Positions 47,129 to 57,265 of a stretch of 64,000 nt of DNA are shown here, piece by piece. The translations under genes and the position numbers were made by a program. Position 1 is the first letter of the stretch; the number at the start of each line of letters is the position of its first letter. This DNA comes from Euptelea pleiosperma (Eukaryota > Streptophyta > Magnoliopsida > Ranunculales > Eupteleaceae): contig CM068545.1 in NCBI GenBank assembly GCA_035048495.1, forward strand, positions 41,224,450-41,288,449, written 5' to 3'. A model generated the notes under the pieces. The model was not told where the DNA came from, made no database searches, and was given only the letters and a program-made list of their open reading frames with translations.

Positions 47129-49787
47129 TGATATTCGCTCAAAAGTGCTTATTTTAAGCAATTATCCTTTTAGCGTTATCGCACTCTCCTACGTAAAAGG
47201 CTCTATTTATCTACTTTTCTACGTAAGAGTCTCTTCTATTGCGTAGAACACATTTTTCTGGACGAAATGGTATATTTGCATGCATTAAACACATTTTTGA
47301 AAGTCTAAATATTAAGCCATTCTGATAAAGTCTCATTACGCGCTTCTTCTGTCGCAGGAAACCCCGATGGGACGATTCTCGAGACTTGTGGGCCCAAATC
47401 GATCATGAAAGCCCATTATCAAAGCTTAACAAGCCCACATGCTATGACTAGAAGATATGGGCCAAATATGGGCTGAATAAGAGGACCAAAAAGCCGGCCC
47501 AAAGAACGAAGAGAGTAGGAGAGCCAATGACCAAGAGACGGACCAAAGCGTTTAAAGCCACATGAGTCAGCAAAGAATGATGGTCGACTCTATTGGAGAA
47601 GCGTGAGGATGGTCACAGTGAAGACCAGGGTTCCAGACCCTCCGCCAGTGCTTTTCTCTCTATTTTCTGATACTTTCTCTCTCATCTCACCTTATTCTCT
47701 CTCTCTCTTCATCTCTCGGTCCTCGAATCTACTGACCTAACCCCAGAACTCCTGCCCATCGGCTCTATCTCATCTCCCTTAGCTTTCTGACCGTTGGATC
47801 TTCCATCGAACCGTTGGATCTTCAATCGGACCGTTGGATCTCTCTAGATCCGTCGATCTACCAATCTGAGTCCCAATCAAGTCACCATCCATCCGATCGC
47901 CATCAGACTATCTGTCACATCATCTTGTGAGACAATGGACATCATCAATCCATGAGGGCCAATAACGGGCCCATCTTCATCGACCCGCTGTCCGACCAGT
48001 TAGTGGACCCCGCGAATTTCAAAATAATTTTAATTAAATGGGGGGTCCACTAATTGGGGAGATTCCCCATAATAAAGTAGGTTTTTACTTTAAAAAAAAA
48101 ATATATTTTTTATTTTCAAAAAAATACCCTATTTCCATTAATGGAAATAGGGAGCTTTATAAGAGGAGGGAGAAGGGTTCGTTCGAACCCTAATCCCCCT
48201 CCTTTCTCTTCCATTCTCTCCCCAAACTCTCCTGCTCCTTCTTCCCCTCGATTTTTGGCGATTTTCCCCTCTTCTTCTTCACCTTCTTCTTCATCTTCTT
48301 CGTTATTTTTTCTCGCCGGAGTTGCAGAACTCTGGCCATCTGCAACTCCGTCCTAATCCCCCTCCAATACCGTTTTCCCATCTCCTCTCCTTTCCCCAAA
48401 ACCCCCTTCTCCTTCGTCCTCCTTTCCTGGGGCCCCATTCTCCTCCTCGTCTTCATCTTCTTCACCTTCTTCGTCTACTTCGCCACGCCCTGCAGGAGTT
48501 GCAGTCTACAACTATGGTTGCCACCGCCTCTGTGCTGTTTGTGAGCACCACCAGCACCCCCTACTCACCTCGCCAGTAGCCTGTAGAAGCGCCGTCCGTT
48601 ACCACACCTTACTCCGCCTCCTCTTTCATTAGAACCATCGCCTACCACCGTCCAGCCATCAACTCCGGCCACTTCCTTGGCCGGACTGTCACCACGTCCA
48701 TCTCTCTGTCGTGACTCATCTCTCACTATCTCTCTTTCTCACCTCACCTCTCTCCAACGTTCCACTATTTGGCCCGCACCTGCTGGTGCATCTTCTTCAC
48801 CACCAACTTGGAGGGTCAACTTGCAACAGCTCCTCCACCAACCCGGACCACCACTGGATCGAGGTCCATCCCCACGACACCGTCCACTTGCAGGTCAGCA
48901 ACTTCGATCTCCTCAGGCACCACCGAACTTGCAACAGGCACTCCGCACGCCACCATATCCTTGCAGCCCTCCTCATCCTCCATCAACTGAACCAGACTGC
49001 ACACCTTCAAAAGTTGCTGCCCTACACTTCATCTTCTTCGGTTACCCACGAACCAGGATGCTTGGATCATTTTCCTCCCAAACCAGCACACCACGGTTCA
49101 TGGCCGCCCTCCATTGATGCGATCTCCACGTTGCTGACCTTCTCTTGGACCGTAACTTGTTGGATAATTTGCCGGTTCAAAAGGTTGCTGTACTTCTTCA
49201 CACAGCCAGCGATCAATCGATCCAGTCTGAATATATCCCTATGCTCAAGGTAGGATCCAGGGTAACCTGTCTCTATCACATTCTCTCTAGGTTCTCAACC
49301 TTTCTCTCTCTACCACTTTCTCTTTCATCCTTTAGTCTCTCATCTCTCTCTCTACTTTCTCTCTTTAGAACTCAGTTTTTCTCTCTAGCTCAGTCTTTCG
49401 TTATTTTACATTGTTATTGTTATTTTTTTATTTCGAAGTATTGTAAGAACCTTGGATTTTTAAATGATGAATTACTTTTGTTGGTTGTGGTTGATTTCCT
49501 TCATTAGTATTTTTTTTTTTGGTAGATTATGATAATTTCTCTCTCTAAAATCAAGCAATCTTGTTTTAAATCGCTTCACCATTCTCACCCCTCCACAATT
49601 TCTAAGATAAATCTATTATTTCATGTTCATGAATCGCGCTAACTAACCCCGAGTGCGGATCGACATCCGACACGAATCCCTATACAAAGCCTGTAATTTT
49701 GCAGGAATTTTGAGGCTCGGATCACATTACAAATCTTGTTGATTCTAGGGTTTCCGTAACCAACGACGCAGAAAAATCCTACTTTCA
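47129..49787 (+). mobile_element. 3' LTR L12 of element C
   Basis: 2,659 bp, near-identical to L11. Promoter palindrome 48127-48152; hairpins from 48316 and at 48493-48517. It ends CCTACTTTCA and is followed by GTTTT and the rest of L10. Confidence 0.95.
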
Positions 49788-50297
49788 GTTTTTAACCCTG
49801 ATCTTCAACATTGACTTCAGTAGGCTTCATCAATCACGTAAGCCGTCGTCTTATGTCATTTGGTGCGGCTTTGAATCACTTTGGCCCGTCTCTTGGTTTT
49901 CAGTTTTTCCTCTCTCTTGGTTCTTGGTCCAGCTCTAAGATCTCTGACATGACCCGTACTTGGCCTGCATCTTCTTGTAACAGCCTGTTGGCTATTTACG
50001 CTTTGATATTAGGCTTCTATGATCGATGTGAGCCCGCAAGTCTCGAGAATCATCCAATCGGGGTTTCCTGCGACAGAAGAAGCGCATAATGAGACTTAAT
50101 CAGAACGGCTTAATATCTAGACTTTTAAAAATGTGTTTAATGCATGCAAATATACTATTTTGTCCAGAAAAGTATGGTCTACGCAACAGAAGAGACTCTT
50201 ACGTAGAAAAGTGGATAAATAGAACAGTTTTAAGTAGGAAAGTGTGATAACGCTAAAAAGATAATTGATTAAAATAAGTACTTTTGAGCGAATATCA

Positions 50298-50532
50298 GGT
50301 ATAGCATAATTTGCTGAGTCGGTATGACTCACTCATTATTGCCATTTAATCTTCCCGTTGCATTTCGTGCTGTTGAGCCTTCACCGTGCTCACGGGTTCG
50401 ACCTACCACGAGTTGATCAAAATGAGAGTTCATGGCAGAGAACATCTCGTGCATTTCCTTCAACATCCGATCTTGCCCAGAAGTCAAAGTCCCAACATCA
50501 GCCTCGAGACGACTAATGCGTTGATCATCCAT
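50298..50532 (-). pseudogene. Chromovirus Gag N-terminus
   Basis: An ATG at 50532 opens MDDQRISRLEADVGTL, an N-terminal coiled segment typical of plant chromovirus Gag. It ends at a TAA after GRLNGNNE. Beyond the stop, NYAIP joins across the GGTAT site to PKLAKLDFP at 38,117. The start lies only a few bases after the primer-binding site, as is usual. Confidence 0.82.
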
Positions 50533-50537
50533 CCCCA

Positions 50538-50550
50538 GCTCTGATACCAA
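50538..50550 (-). promoter_or_regulatory. Primer-binding site, initiator tRNA-Met type
   Basis: Minus strand TTGGTATCAGAGC, the standard complement of the plant initiator tRNA-Met 3' end. It places the 5' LTR just to its right. Confidence 0.88.
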
Positions 50551-50552
50551 AT

Positions 50553-50880
50553 TATTAGGTGCATCTATGAGTAAACGCCATTTACCTCCCTTACCTCTCC
50601 CTATTCTGCTACGTGGGCCTATCTTGGTTGAGTAGTGAATAACAAAAAAATGAATAGAGAAAGTTAGGAGAGTCCGAAGGTTTTCCCGCCTCCAATAGTT
50701 TTAACTCCAATGAATTTCTTACTTGATTCTTTATTATTATCACCACTATTTAAAGAACTACAACTGTATAACAACTTAGAGATATTTTCTCTTATAAGAG
50801 ATATTCTCTCAAGAAATAACTAATAGATAAGCTTAATTACTTAGAGACCTGACTTATTCAATACTTTACCCACATAGCTT
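50553..50880 (-). mobile_element. Probable 5' LTR of the chromovirus
   Basis: About 330 bp upstream of the primer site on the minus strand. It contains a TATA-like TTTAAATAG and an AATAAAG near the expected places. The right edge is not certain, because the partner LTR lies outside the window and no duplication can be checked. Confidence 0.55.
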
Positions 50881-51830
50881 CCACCTATGTAGCCCCTTCC
50901 CCCTTGATTCTCTCCCAAGTTAAGAAAAGGTCAACCAGATGCCACGTGCCCATAACAGTGTCAGGAGATTTATCTCTCGAGAACATTTTTAAAAACTTTT
51001 CTATTTGGAGAGAGGTCTGGCTAGTGACATTCCCTTGTTGGTGAAGAAGTTGAGATTTTAAGAATTGGACCTTTGCATGTATACATCCCATTTTTTTTTT
51101 CTGAATTCCAGCGTTTTATCATGTCCTTAGTCTTACTCAATTTCCGCTTGACTCGAGTCTGACTGCCTTCAGAAATTTGTTTGCTCCACATAGATTCGAC
51201 AATAGTTTTGCACTCACGATGTTTGGTCCACATTGATAGAAAATTAAAAGATTTGGGTACTTTTTGAGGCTTAGGATCGGTACCCAGGAGAATTGGGCAA
51301 TGGTCGGATTCAAAATTTATAAGATGGTTAATTATCTGAGAAGAGAAGGTGACATGAGGAAGTAGCAATCGCAGGATCTAGCTGCTCTTGACTAAACGCA
51401 AGACCTTGTCTACGATTTGACCAAGTATGCAGGGTTGCCAGTATATCCAATATCTAAAAGATTCGCAAATTGGAGGAAAGTTTGAAGGGGTAGACACGAT
51501 AGGAAGATTTAGACAAACCTCCTTTTTTTTTCCCATGTTGTCGCTATATCATTGAAGTGACCCGTAATTAACCAAGGATATTAGATATTCTGAGAGAGAG
51601 CAAGGAGGTCACGCCATAGGATATGTTGAAATTAAGCCCGAGGATGCTTGTAGATAAGAGAGAGAAGCCAAGGGGAACTGGGAGGATCAGATTTGATGAG
51701 GAGGTGGATGTGAAAGCAACACCGAAAATCTGAAAAAAGGGCTTAGTTATAACGAACCATTCAAAGCCTTGATCTCCATTGATCTCCTCCAGTACACGTA
51801 CCTTATGCAAGTCGTTTGCACAAGGAGGTT
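50881..51830 (-). pseudogene. L1-type LINE endonuclease remnant
   Basis: Frame-broken minus-strand similarity to plant LINE ORF2 endonuclease: PWLITGHFNDIATTWEKKGG (the GDFN-like step), an RLD-like piece, and SDHCPILL near 51,290, the hallmark of the exonuclease-endonuclease-phosphatase fold. After it comes the usual connecting helix W..C..IVE..W and KLLWAR-like text. Several stops and frameshifts; the reverse transcriptase part is absent. The chromovirus probably inserted into it. It is the oldest datable layer on this side. Confidence 0.7.
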
Positions 51831-52021
51831 GTGTAAACGATTGCTCACGGGGTGAAATGGGTTTTTAATTGCTAAAGAGGGCGAGCATTCATTTGCCTGT
51901 GTGCATGTGCAAATTGCCGAATGCACGCGTACCAAACATGCGTGGGAAACGATTGCACGCGTCAACCTATTTGCACACCCAATTTGCATATGTATCAAAC
52001 GCACCCTAAGTTTTAAATTTT
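51831..52021. repeat. Degenerate repeat, possible hAT/Harbinger end
   Basis: Contains many short words built on TGCAAAT and ACGCGT and ends AAACGCACCCTAA, like the end of a GGGTGCGTTT-type MITE. No opposite end was found. No gene seen. Confidence 0.35.
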
Positions 52022-53030
52022 GAGTAAAACTTCGGGCTGTTCTTTGATACCGACTTGGGTATCAAAATTTTGATGCTAAAGTCCCTCAATTTGCCACGTA
52101 GTAGACTCTTTCGGCCCCACTGACTCCATGAATATTTGGCCCACATCTTGGTGGACCTACACACCAAAAATCAGGGTGATTGGTGATTTCTAGCAATAGA
52201 ATTTGAGCACTTTTCATCATGGGCTTTATGAACATGCCTATGAAGTGGTCCAAGCCCATGATGAAAAAGTGCTCAAATTCAATGGCTAGAAATCGCTAAT
52301 CACGCTGATTTTTGGTGTGTGGGTCCACCGAGATGTGGCACACTCGGTCAGGGCCGTCTCAATACAAGTTGAGGCCTAAGGCGAAAACTTAATATAAGGC
52401 CTTTTTTATATTTAATATATTAATATATATGGTATTAATTAAAAACTTTAAACACTATATAATTGAATATCTTTATATCTTCTTGGTGATCAAAAACTAC
52501 GGAAAAAAAATTGGATGCAGAGAGGAATCCATTGCAGTCGATGCAGAGGACTCTCGTGGCCTTGCATAGATAATTTTTTGGGGCGCTCAATGACTGTGTG
52601 GATGTTCAGCATACCTGTTGGTGGATTAGCACACTAAAAATCAGCTTGATTATTGATGATTTCTTGCCATTGGATTTACTACCCGAACAACATGCTAGAA
52701 CCATATCCTAAAAAGTACTAAAATCTATGGCTAGAGATAATCAATTAAGTTGATTTTTGGTTTGTATATCCAATAAGGGGTGGGGGCCTTATCTCACCAA
52801 GGGGCCTTAGGTGACCGCCTTAATGGCCTTAAGGTAGAGCCGGTCCTGCTCTTAGTGGACGCTGACCGAATGGTTGTAAATCACTAATCAGGCTGATTTT
52901 TGGTTTAGAGGTCCACTGAGGGACTGGACAAACATCCATACGGTTATCGTCCACTAAGAGTGTGCCACGTGGCCTGTGATTTTTATTGTAGCAGAAGCAT
53001 TGTCAGAACGCTGTGATAGAAGTTTTACTC
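52022..53030. mobile_element. Mutator-like fold-back MITE, copy a (interrupted)
   Basis: Ends GAGTAAAACTTC and GAAGTTTTACTC, with a perfect 9-bp duplication TTAAATTTT (52013-52021, 53031-53039). The arms carry the family words TGGACCTACA, CCAAAAATCAG and CATCCATACGG. It is interrupted by a hAT-like element at 52349-52848. Confidence 0.8.
52349..52848. mobile_element. hAT-like MITE inside copy a
   Basis: Inverted ends CAGGGCCGTCTC and GAGCCGGTCCTG resemble plant hAT termini. The flanking 8 bp (CACTCGGT, CTCTTAGT) match at 5 of 8. It contains another CCAAAAATCAG-type fold-back fragment (about 52605-52790). A second copy of its right end lies at about 63,206-63,260. Confidence 0.6.
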
Positions 53031-53151
53031 TTAAATTTTGATGGGGGTGAAAACGAACATGGATTAGATTTCTACTGTTCCACGTGTAGCATAAGCATGG
53101 CCTCTTCATATTTCCGTTGCCTGCGGAGACAGCTATAAAAGATCGGAAAAA

Positions 53152-53536
53152 GATGTAACAAAGTATGCCTGAAACTATTTCATTTGCGGAAGCCGCATTT
53201 TTCGTAGTCACCGCTGCCATCTGGACCCACTGACCGTATGGATGTTTATCCCTTGGTGGATATACAGACCAAAAATCACCTTGATTGATAATCTATAACT
53301 ATTAGATTTTAATATTTTTTAGCACTTTTTAAGGCGTTCTTATAGCCGTTGAATGGAACCATTTTTTGAGACTAAAACCAACGGCTAAAAATCATTAAAC
53401 AAGCTGATTTTTTGTATGAATGTCTATTAAGGGGTGGGCTAAACATCCATGCGGTCAGTGGGCCCAGATGGCAGTGGTGACTACCAAAAATGCTGCTTCC
53501 GCAAATGAAAAGATCTCAGGTATACCTTGTTACATC
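53152..53536. mobile_element. Fold-back MITE, copy c
   Basis: 385 bp with arms of about 110 bp, ends GATGTAACAA and TTGTTACATC. It has the internal words TTTGCGGAAGC and GGGCCCA/TGGACCCA. It is a near copy of 53819-54206 in the opposite orientation. Confidence 0.75.
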
Positions 53537-53587
53537 ACGACCCTAAAAAATCCACGCAGAGAGGGAAAACCTCTTCTGTTATCGTTG

Positions 53588-54476
53588 GAAGTAAAACTTG
53601 GCTGACTGGCGACAGTCAGCAAAGTGTGACCGCCTCCAATATAAGCCACGTGGCACAATTTTAGAGGACTTTGATCATATGGATGTTTGAAGTTTGAACC
53701 ATCCCTAGGTGGACCTACAAACCAAAAACATCCTGATTACTGATTTCAAACCTTTCGATCTTGTAATCCAAATAATGGTCAATAATGCTCAAATTCCCAC
53801 AGTTAAAATAAGGGTGGTGATGTAACAAGGTATACTTGAGATCTTTTCATTTGCGGAAGCGGCATTTTTAGTAGTCACCGCTTCCATCTGGGCCCACTGA
53901 CCGCATGGATGTTTAGCCCACCCCTTGATAGGCATTCATACAAAAAATCAGCTTGTTTAATGATTTTTTGCCGTTGGTTTTTAGTACTCAAAAAATGGTT
54001 GCATTCAACGGCTATAAGAACACCTTAAAAAGTGCTAAAAAGTGTTAAAATCTAATGGTTACAGATTACCAATCAGGGTGATTTTTGGTGTGTATATCCA
54101 CCAAGGGGTGGGATAAACATCCACACGGTCAGTGGGCCCAAATGACAGTGGTTAGTAACATAAATCGTGCGCATTTAAAACAGTTTCAGGCTTACCTTGT
54201 TACATCTTTTTCCTAAAATCCAACCCAACATTTATAAATCACTACCTTTCGATCTTGTACCCAAATAATGGTCAATAATGCTCAAATTCCCACAGTTAAA
54301 ATAAACCCAAGACTCCAATCCAACATTTATAAATCACTAATCAAGTTGAATTCTGATTTGTAGGTCCACCTAGGGATTGGGCAAACATCCATACGTCAGT
54401 ATCCTCTAAAAGTGTGCCACATGGCTCATATTGTAGGCGATCACTGGCATCATGGGTGGGCGAATTAGTATTACTC
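53588..54476. mobile_element. Mutator-like fold-back MITE, copy e, interrupted by copy d
   Basis: Left end GAAGTAAAACTTGG, right end GTATTACTC. The usual arms (ACGTGGCACA, CATCCATACG) surround an internal segment duplicated around the insertion of copy d. The target duplication is not clear. Confidence 0.6.
53819..54206. mobile_element. Fold-back MITE, copy d (inverted relative to c)
   Basis: 388 bp, ends GATGTAACAAGG and CCTTGTTACATC. It is inserted in copy e. Confidence 0.75.
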
Positions 54477-54586
54477 GTGTGGTTGATTGGATACTCACAT
54501 TTTAATTTACCAGTGCATCAGATCGTGCGTTTGCACACTGCCATACGTAGACACCTTGCAACCGACTTCCTAAAGGTTTCTTAATC

Positions 54587-54983
54587 GAGTAAAACTTTGA
54601 TGACAGGCCCTGTCATCAAGGCCGATGACAGGGTGCAATATGAGCCACGTGGTACACTCTTAGAGGACTGGACCGTATGGATGTTTGGCCAATAACTAGG
54701 TGGACCTACAAACCAAAAATCAGCTTGATTAGTGATTTCAAACCTTCGGATCTCAAATAATGGTCAATAGTGCTCAAATTTCCCACTATTTAAATCAACC
54801 CATGAAAACAATTCAAATCCAACGCCTAGAAATCACTAATCAGTCTGATTTTTGGTTTGTAGGTCCACCTGGGGATTGGCCAAACATCCATACGGTCCGA
54901 GTCCTTTAAGAGTGTGCCATGTGGCTCATATTGCGCCCTGTCATCGGCCTTGATGACAGTGCCCTATCATCTAAGTTTTACTC
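54587..54983. mobile_element. Mutator-like fold-back MITE, copy f (complete)
   Basis: 397 bp, TIR starts GAGTAAAACTT, arms about 130 bp, perfect 9-bp duplication TTCTTAATC (54578-54586, 54984-54992). The arms include a sub-palindrome GATGACAGG/CCTGTCATC. Confidence 0.9.
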
Positions 54984-55324
54984 TTCTTAATCCTTACCAC
55001 CTTATTAAGATAATTACTGTAAGTAAACCTTCGATGATACCTGCAGTCAGGGCGTCACCTTATATATTCTACTTATTAACGCGCGAAGACCTTATTGTGT
55101 GCCCCATGCTAAAACTCAATTTCTCACGCATGCCGTTATATTTTTTCTTATTTTTTTATTTATTTTATTATCTTGATAGGGGCATTCCGGTCTTTTTGGT
55201 ACTAAATATCACGTCACCCTGCAAGCATACATCACTCTGCAGCTAATAAATGTCAAAAAAGTAAAATAAATTCTTATTCCTATTATGCCCTTAAGTTTCT
55301 TAAAAATTGATAAATATTGTTTAC
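54984..55324. other. No gene seen; short repeat shared with 63.1 kb
   Basis: About 49 bp (55014-55062, AAGTAAACCTTCGATGATAC region) recur at 63089-63137. The rest is A/T-rich unassigned sequence. Confidence 0.4.
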
Positions 55325-56024
55325 GGAAAATTGCAGAAAAGAAAATAAACTTTAATTTATTTACAAAAAAGAATACAACTTTTCACAAATCCCAAAAAAG
55401 AAAACGAAACGCCCTTTCAAAGGGCGTTTCGTCTGCTGTCAGTCCAATCAGTCGTCGACTGACTAACGAATGACTGATGGCTGACACGTCTGACAAACGC
55501 CCTTTTAAAGGGCGTTTATTCTTGAGAAATTTTAAAAAAACATCCCATAATTCCTCAACTTCTAAACCAATCTACGAATATGGGAATGATCTGAATTTTT
55601 GTGAGGATGATCTTCTCACCGTAGAGATCATCCTCACCAAAAATCAGCCATTGATTCATCTTCTGGGCGTAAAATTTGGGGTATCAAAAAACGCCCTTTA
55701 AAAGGGCGTTTGTCAGTAAAAAACGCCCTTTAAAAGAGCGTTTTCTACTGACACACGCCCTTTAAAATAACGTCTGTCAGGTTGTCAGATGTCGGACCGA
55801 CACTGACAGACGTTTTTCAAAAAGGCGTTTATTACTGAAAAACGCCCTTTTAAAGAACGTTTTTCAGAAAAAACGCCCTTTTAAAGAACGTTTTTTTAAT
55901 AAACATGTGCCACGTCATGAAACGCCCTTTTAAAGAGCGTTTCGTTTTCTTTTTTGGGATTTGCGAAAACTTGTATTCTTTTTTGTAAATGAATTAAAGT
56001 TGGTTTTCTTTTATGCAATTTTCC
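55325..56024. mobile_element. Fold-back element FB1 with ACGCCCTTT palindromes
   Basis: Arms 55325-55432 and 55918-56024 pair over about 107 bp. The interior holds at least eight short palindromes of the form AAACGCCCTTT/AAAGGGCGTTT, in various states of decay, separated by CTGTCAG/CTGACA words. A segment at about 55548-55668 matches the right part of MITE h (58390-58505). No coding capacity. Confidence 0.75.
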
Positions 56025-56137
56025 CTATTGTTTATTTTGGTTTTGGAATTTTTTTTAAATTACAAGGGTAATTTGGTCACTAAATATTTTCACATTTCAA
56101 CTCAACGGTGCAAACAATTAGTGCACCTTGACGTGGC

Positions 56138-56901
56138 ACTTATACTTTACGGAAATTTTCTAAAAAGAAAAAAAACATAAATCTATTTACAAAAATAAAA
56201 ATAAAATTGTGACAATCCCAAAAAAAGTAACTAAACGCCCTTTTAAAGGGCGTTTCTCCCTAACAGAAATAAATCCCCTGATGCAAGTAGCAAAAAGCTG
56301 AAAAGGCTGACAAACGCCCTTTTAAAGGGCGTCTGTACCTGACAGACGCCATTTAAAAGGGCGTTTCTCATAGAGAATAAAACTTTTGTCCCAATACGAG
56401 CCATGTGGCACACTCTTAGTGGACGTTGACCGTATGGATGTTTGATCAATCCATTGATGGACCTGCAGTCCAAAAATCAGCCTGATTAGTAATTTGCAAC
56501 CTTTGGATCTTTGCACTCAAATAATGCTCAAATTCCTACGATTAAAATCAACCCATGAAAATAACTTCAATCCAACGCTTATAAACCACTAATCATGTTT
56601 CTTTTTTGGTATGTAGATCCACCTAGTGATTTGCCAAACATCCATACGGTCATCGTCCAATAACAGTGTGCCATGTGGCTTGTATCAGGACAAAAGTTTT
56701 ACTCCTCTATGGGCAAACGCCCTTTTGAAGGGCGTCTGTCAGGTATAGACGCCCTTTAAAAGGGCGTTTGTCAGCTTTTTCAGCTAGGGAGAAACGCCCT
56801 TTCATTTGGTTACTTTTTTTGGGAATGTCAGAAATTTATTTTTGTTTTTGTAAATAGATTAAAATTTGTTTTCTTTTTTAAAAATTTTCGTATACTTTAT
56901 G
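56138..56901. mobile_element. Fold-back element FB2 with ACGCCCTTT palindromes and MITE-type core
   Basis: The outer arms (56138-56395 and about 56702-56901) contain the same ACGCCCTTT palindromes and the same A-rich CAATCCCAAAAAAAGTAA segment as inverted partner. The core (about 56397-56700) is a copy of the GAGTAAAACTTTTG MITE family whose own arms continue the pairing. The whole 760 bp can fold into one long hairpin. Confidence 0.75.
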
Positions 56902-56929
56902 CTAGAAACAATTAGATGCTTAAGTCTAT

Positions 56930-57265
56930 CATCAAAATTGATAATGGATTCACAATGTGAGACACATGTTACCTTATTAGAGGCTATTGACCGTATGGAT
57001 GTTTGATCCATCCCTAGATGGACTTATGTAACAAACATAAACCTGATTAGTGATTTCTAACCTCTGGATCATAATGATCAAAATCCATGGTTACAAATAA
57101 ATTAAGAAAAAGACTTGATTATAAATTGCTGATCATGATGAATTTTGATATGTAAGTCCAACTAGGGATGGGAAAAACATCCATACGGCCAATGATCTCT
57201 AATATTGTGCCACGTGGCACTTAATATGACATTATTAATGGTATCAAAACTCTTTGCTAATTATG
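56930..57265. mobile_element. Degenerate fold-back MITE, copy j
   Basis: Arms with GACCGTATGGATGTTTGATCC and its inverted form CATCCATACGG around a decayed centre. Ends are not sharply defined. Confidence 0.5.

Larger units (their letters stand above)
41541..49787 (+). mobile_element. Complete young non-autonomous LTR element C (L11-internal-L12)
   Basis: 8,247 bp with perfect duplication GTTTT (41536-41540, 49788-49792) inside L10. The LTRs are 2,658 and 2,659 bp and differ at about twenty positions by my count, mostly C/T or G/A. The internal region is only 2,930 bp: PBS start, a 59-bp LTR-derived patch, the Gag/PR-remnant frame with one stop, the conserved tail and a polypurine tract. It has no reverse transcriptase, RNase H or integrase, so it must have moved using proteins supplied by another element. 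Confidence 0.95.
38118..50297 (-). mobile_element. Deleted element L9/L10: two minus-strand LTRs fused, hosting a nested element
   Basis: Flanked by perfect GGTAT duplications (38113-38117, 50298-50302), so it is one insertion into the chromovirus Gag. L9 (38118-39965) is an LTR lacking about 300 bp of its U3 start. It is joined at 39965/39966 to L10 (39966-41540 plus 49793-50297), an LTR lacking about 75 bp of its U5 end. The whole internal region is gone. L9 has hairpins at 39321-39345 and 39499-39523; L10 has none obvious. Both belong to a third U3 subtype, with AGGGTTCAAAACCCTC-like repeats in place of the tRNA-like segment. L10 was later interrupted by the element at 41,541-49,787. Confidence 0.88.

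Noticed and set aside
51021..51368. Host endonuclease/phosphatase gene
   Set aside because: SDHCPILL fits LINE ORF2 endonuclease; flanking frames are broken and no intron-exon structure appears.
55400..55940. CRISPR-like array (regular short palindromes)
   Set aside because: Eukaryotic context, irregular spacing, spacers not of even length, and the palindromes lie within fold-back arms.
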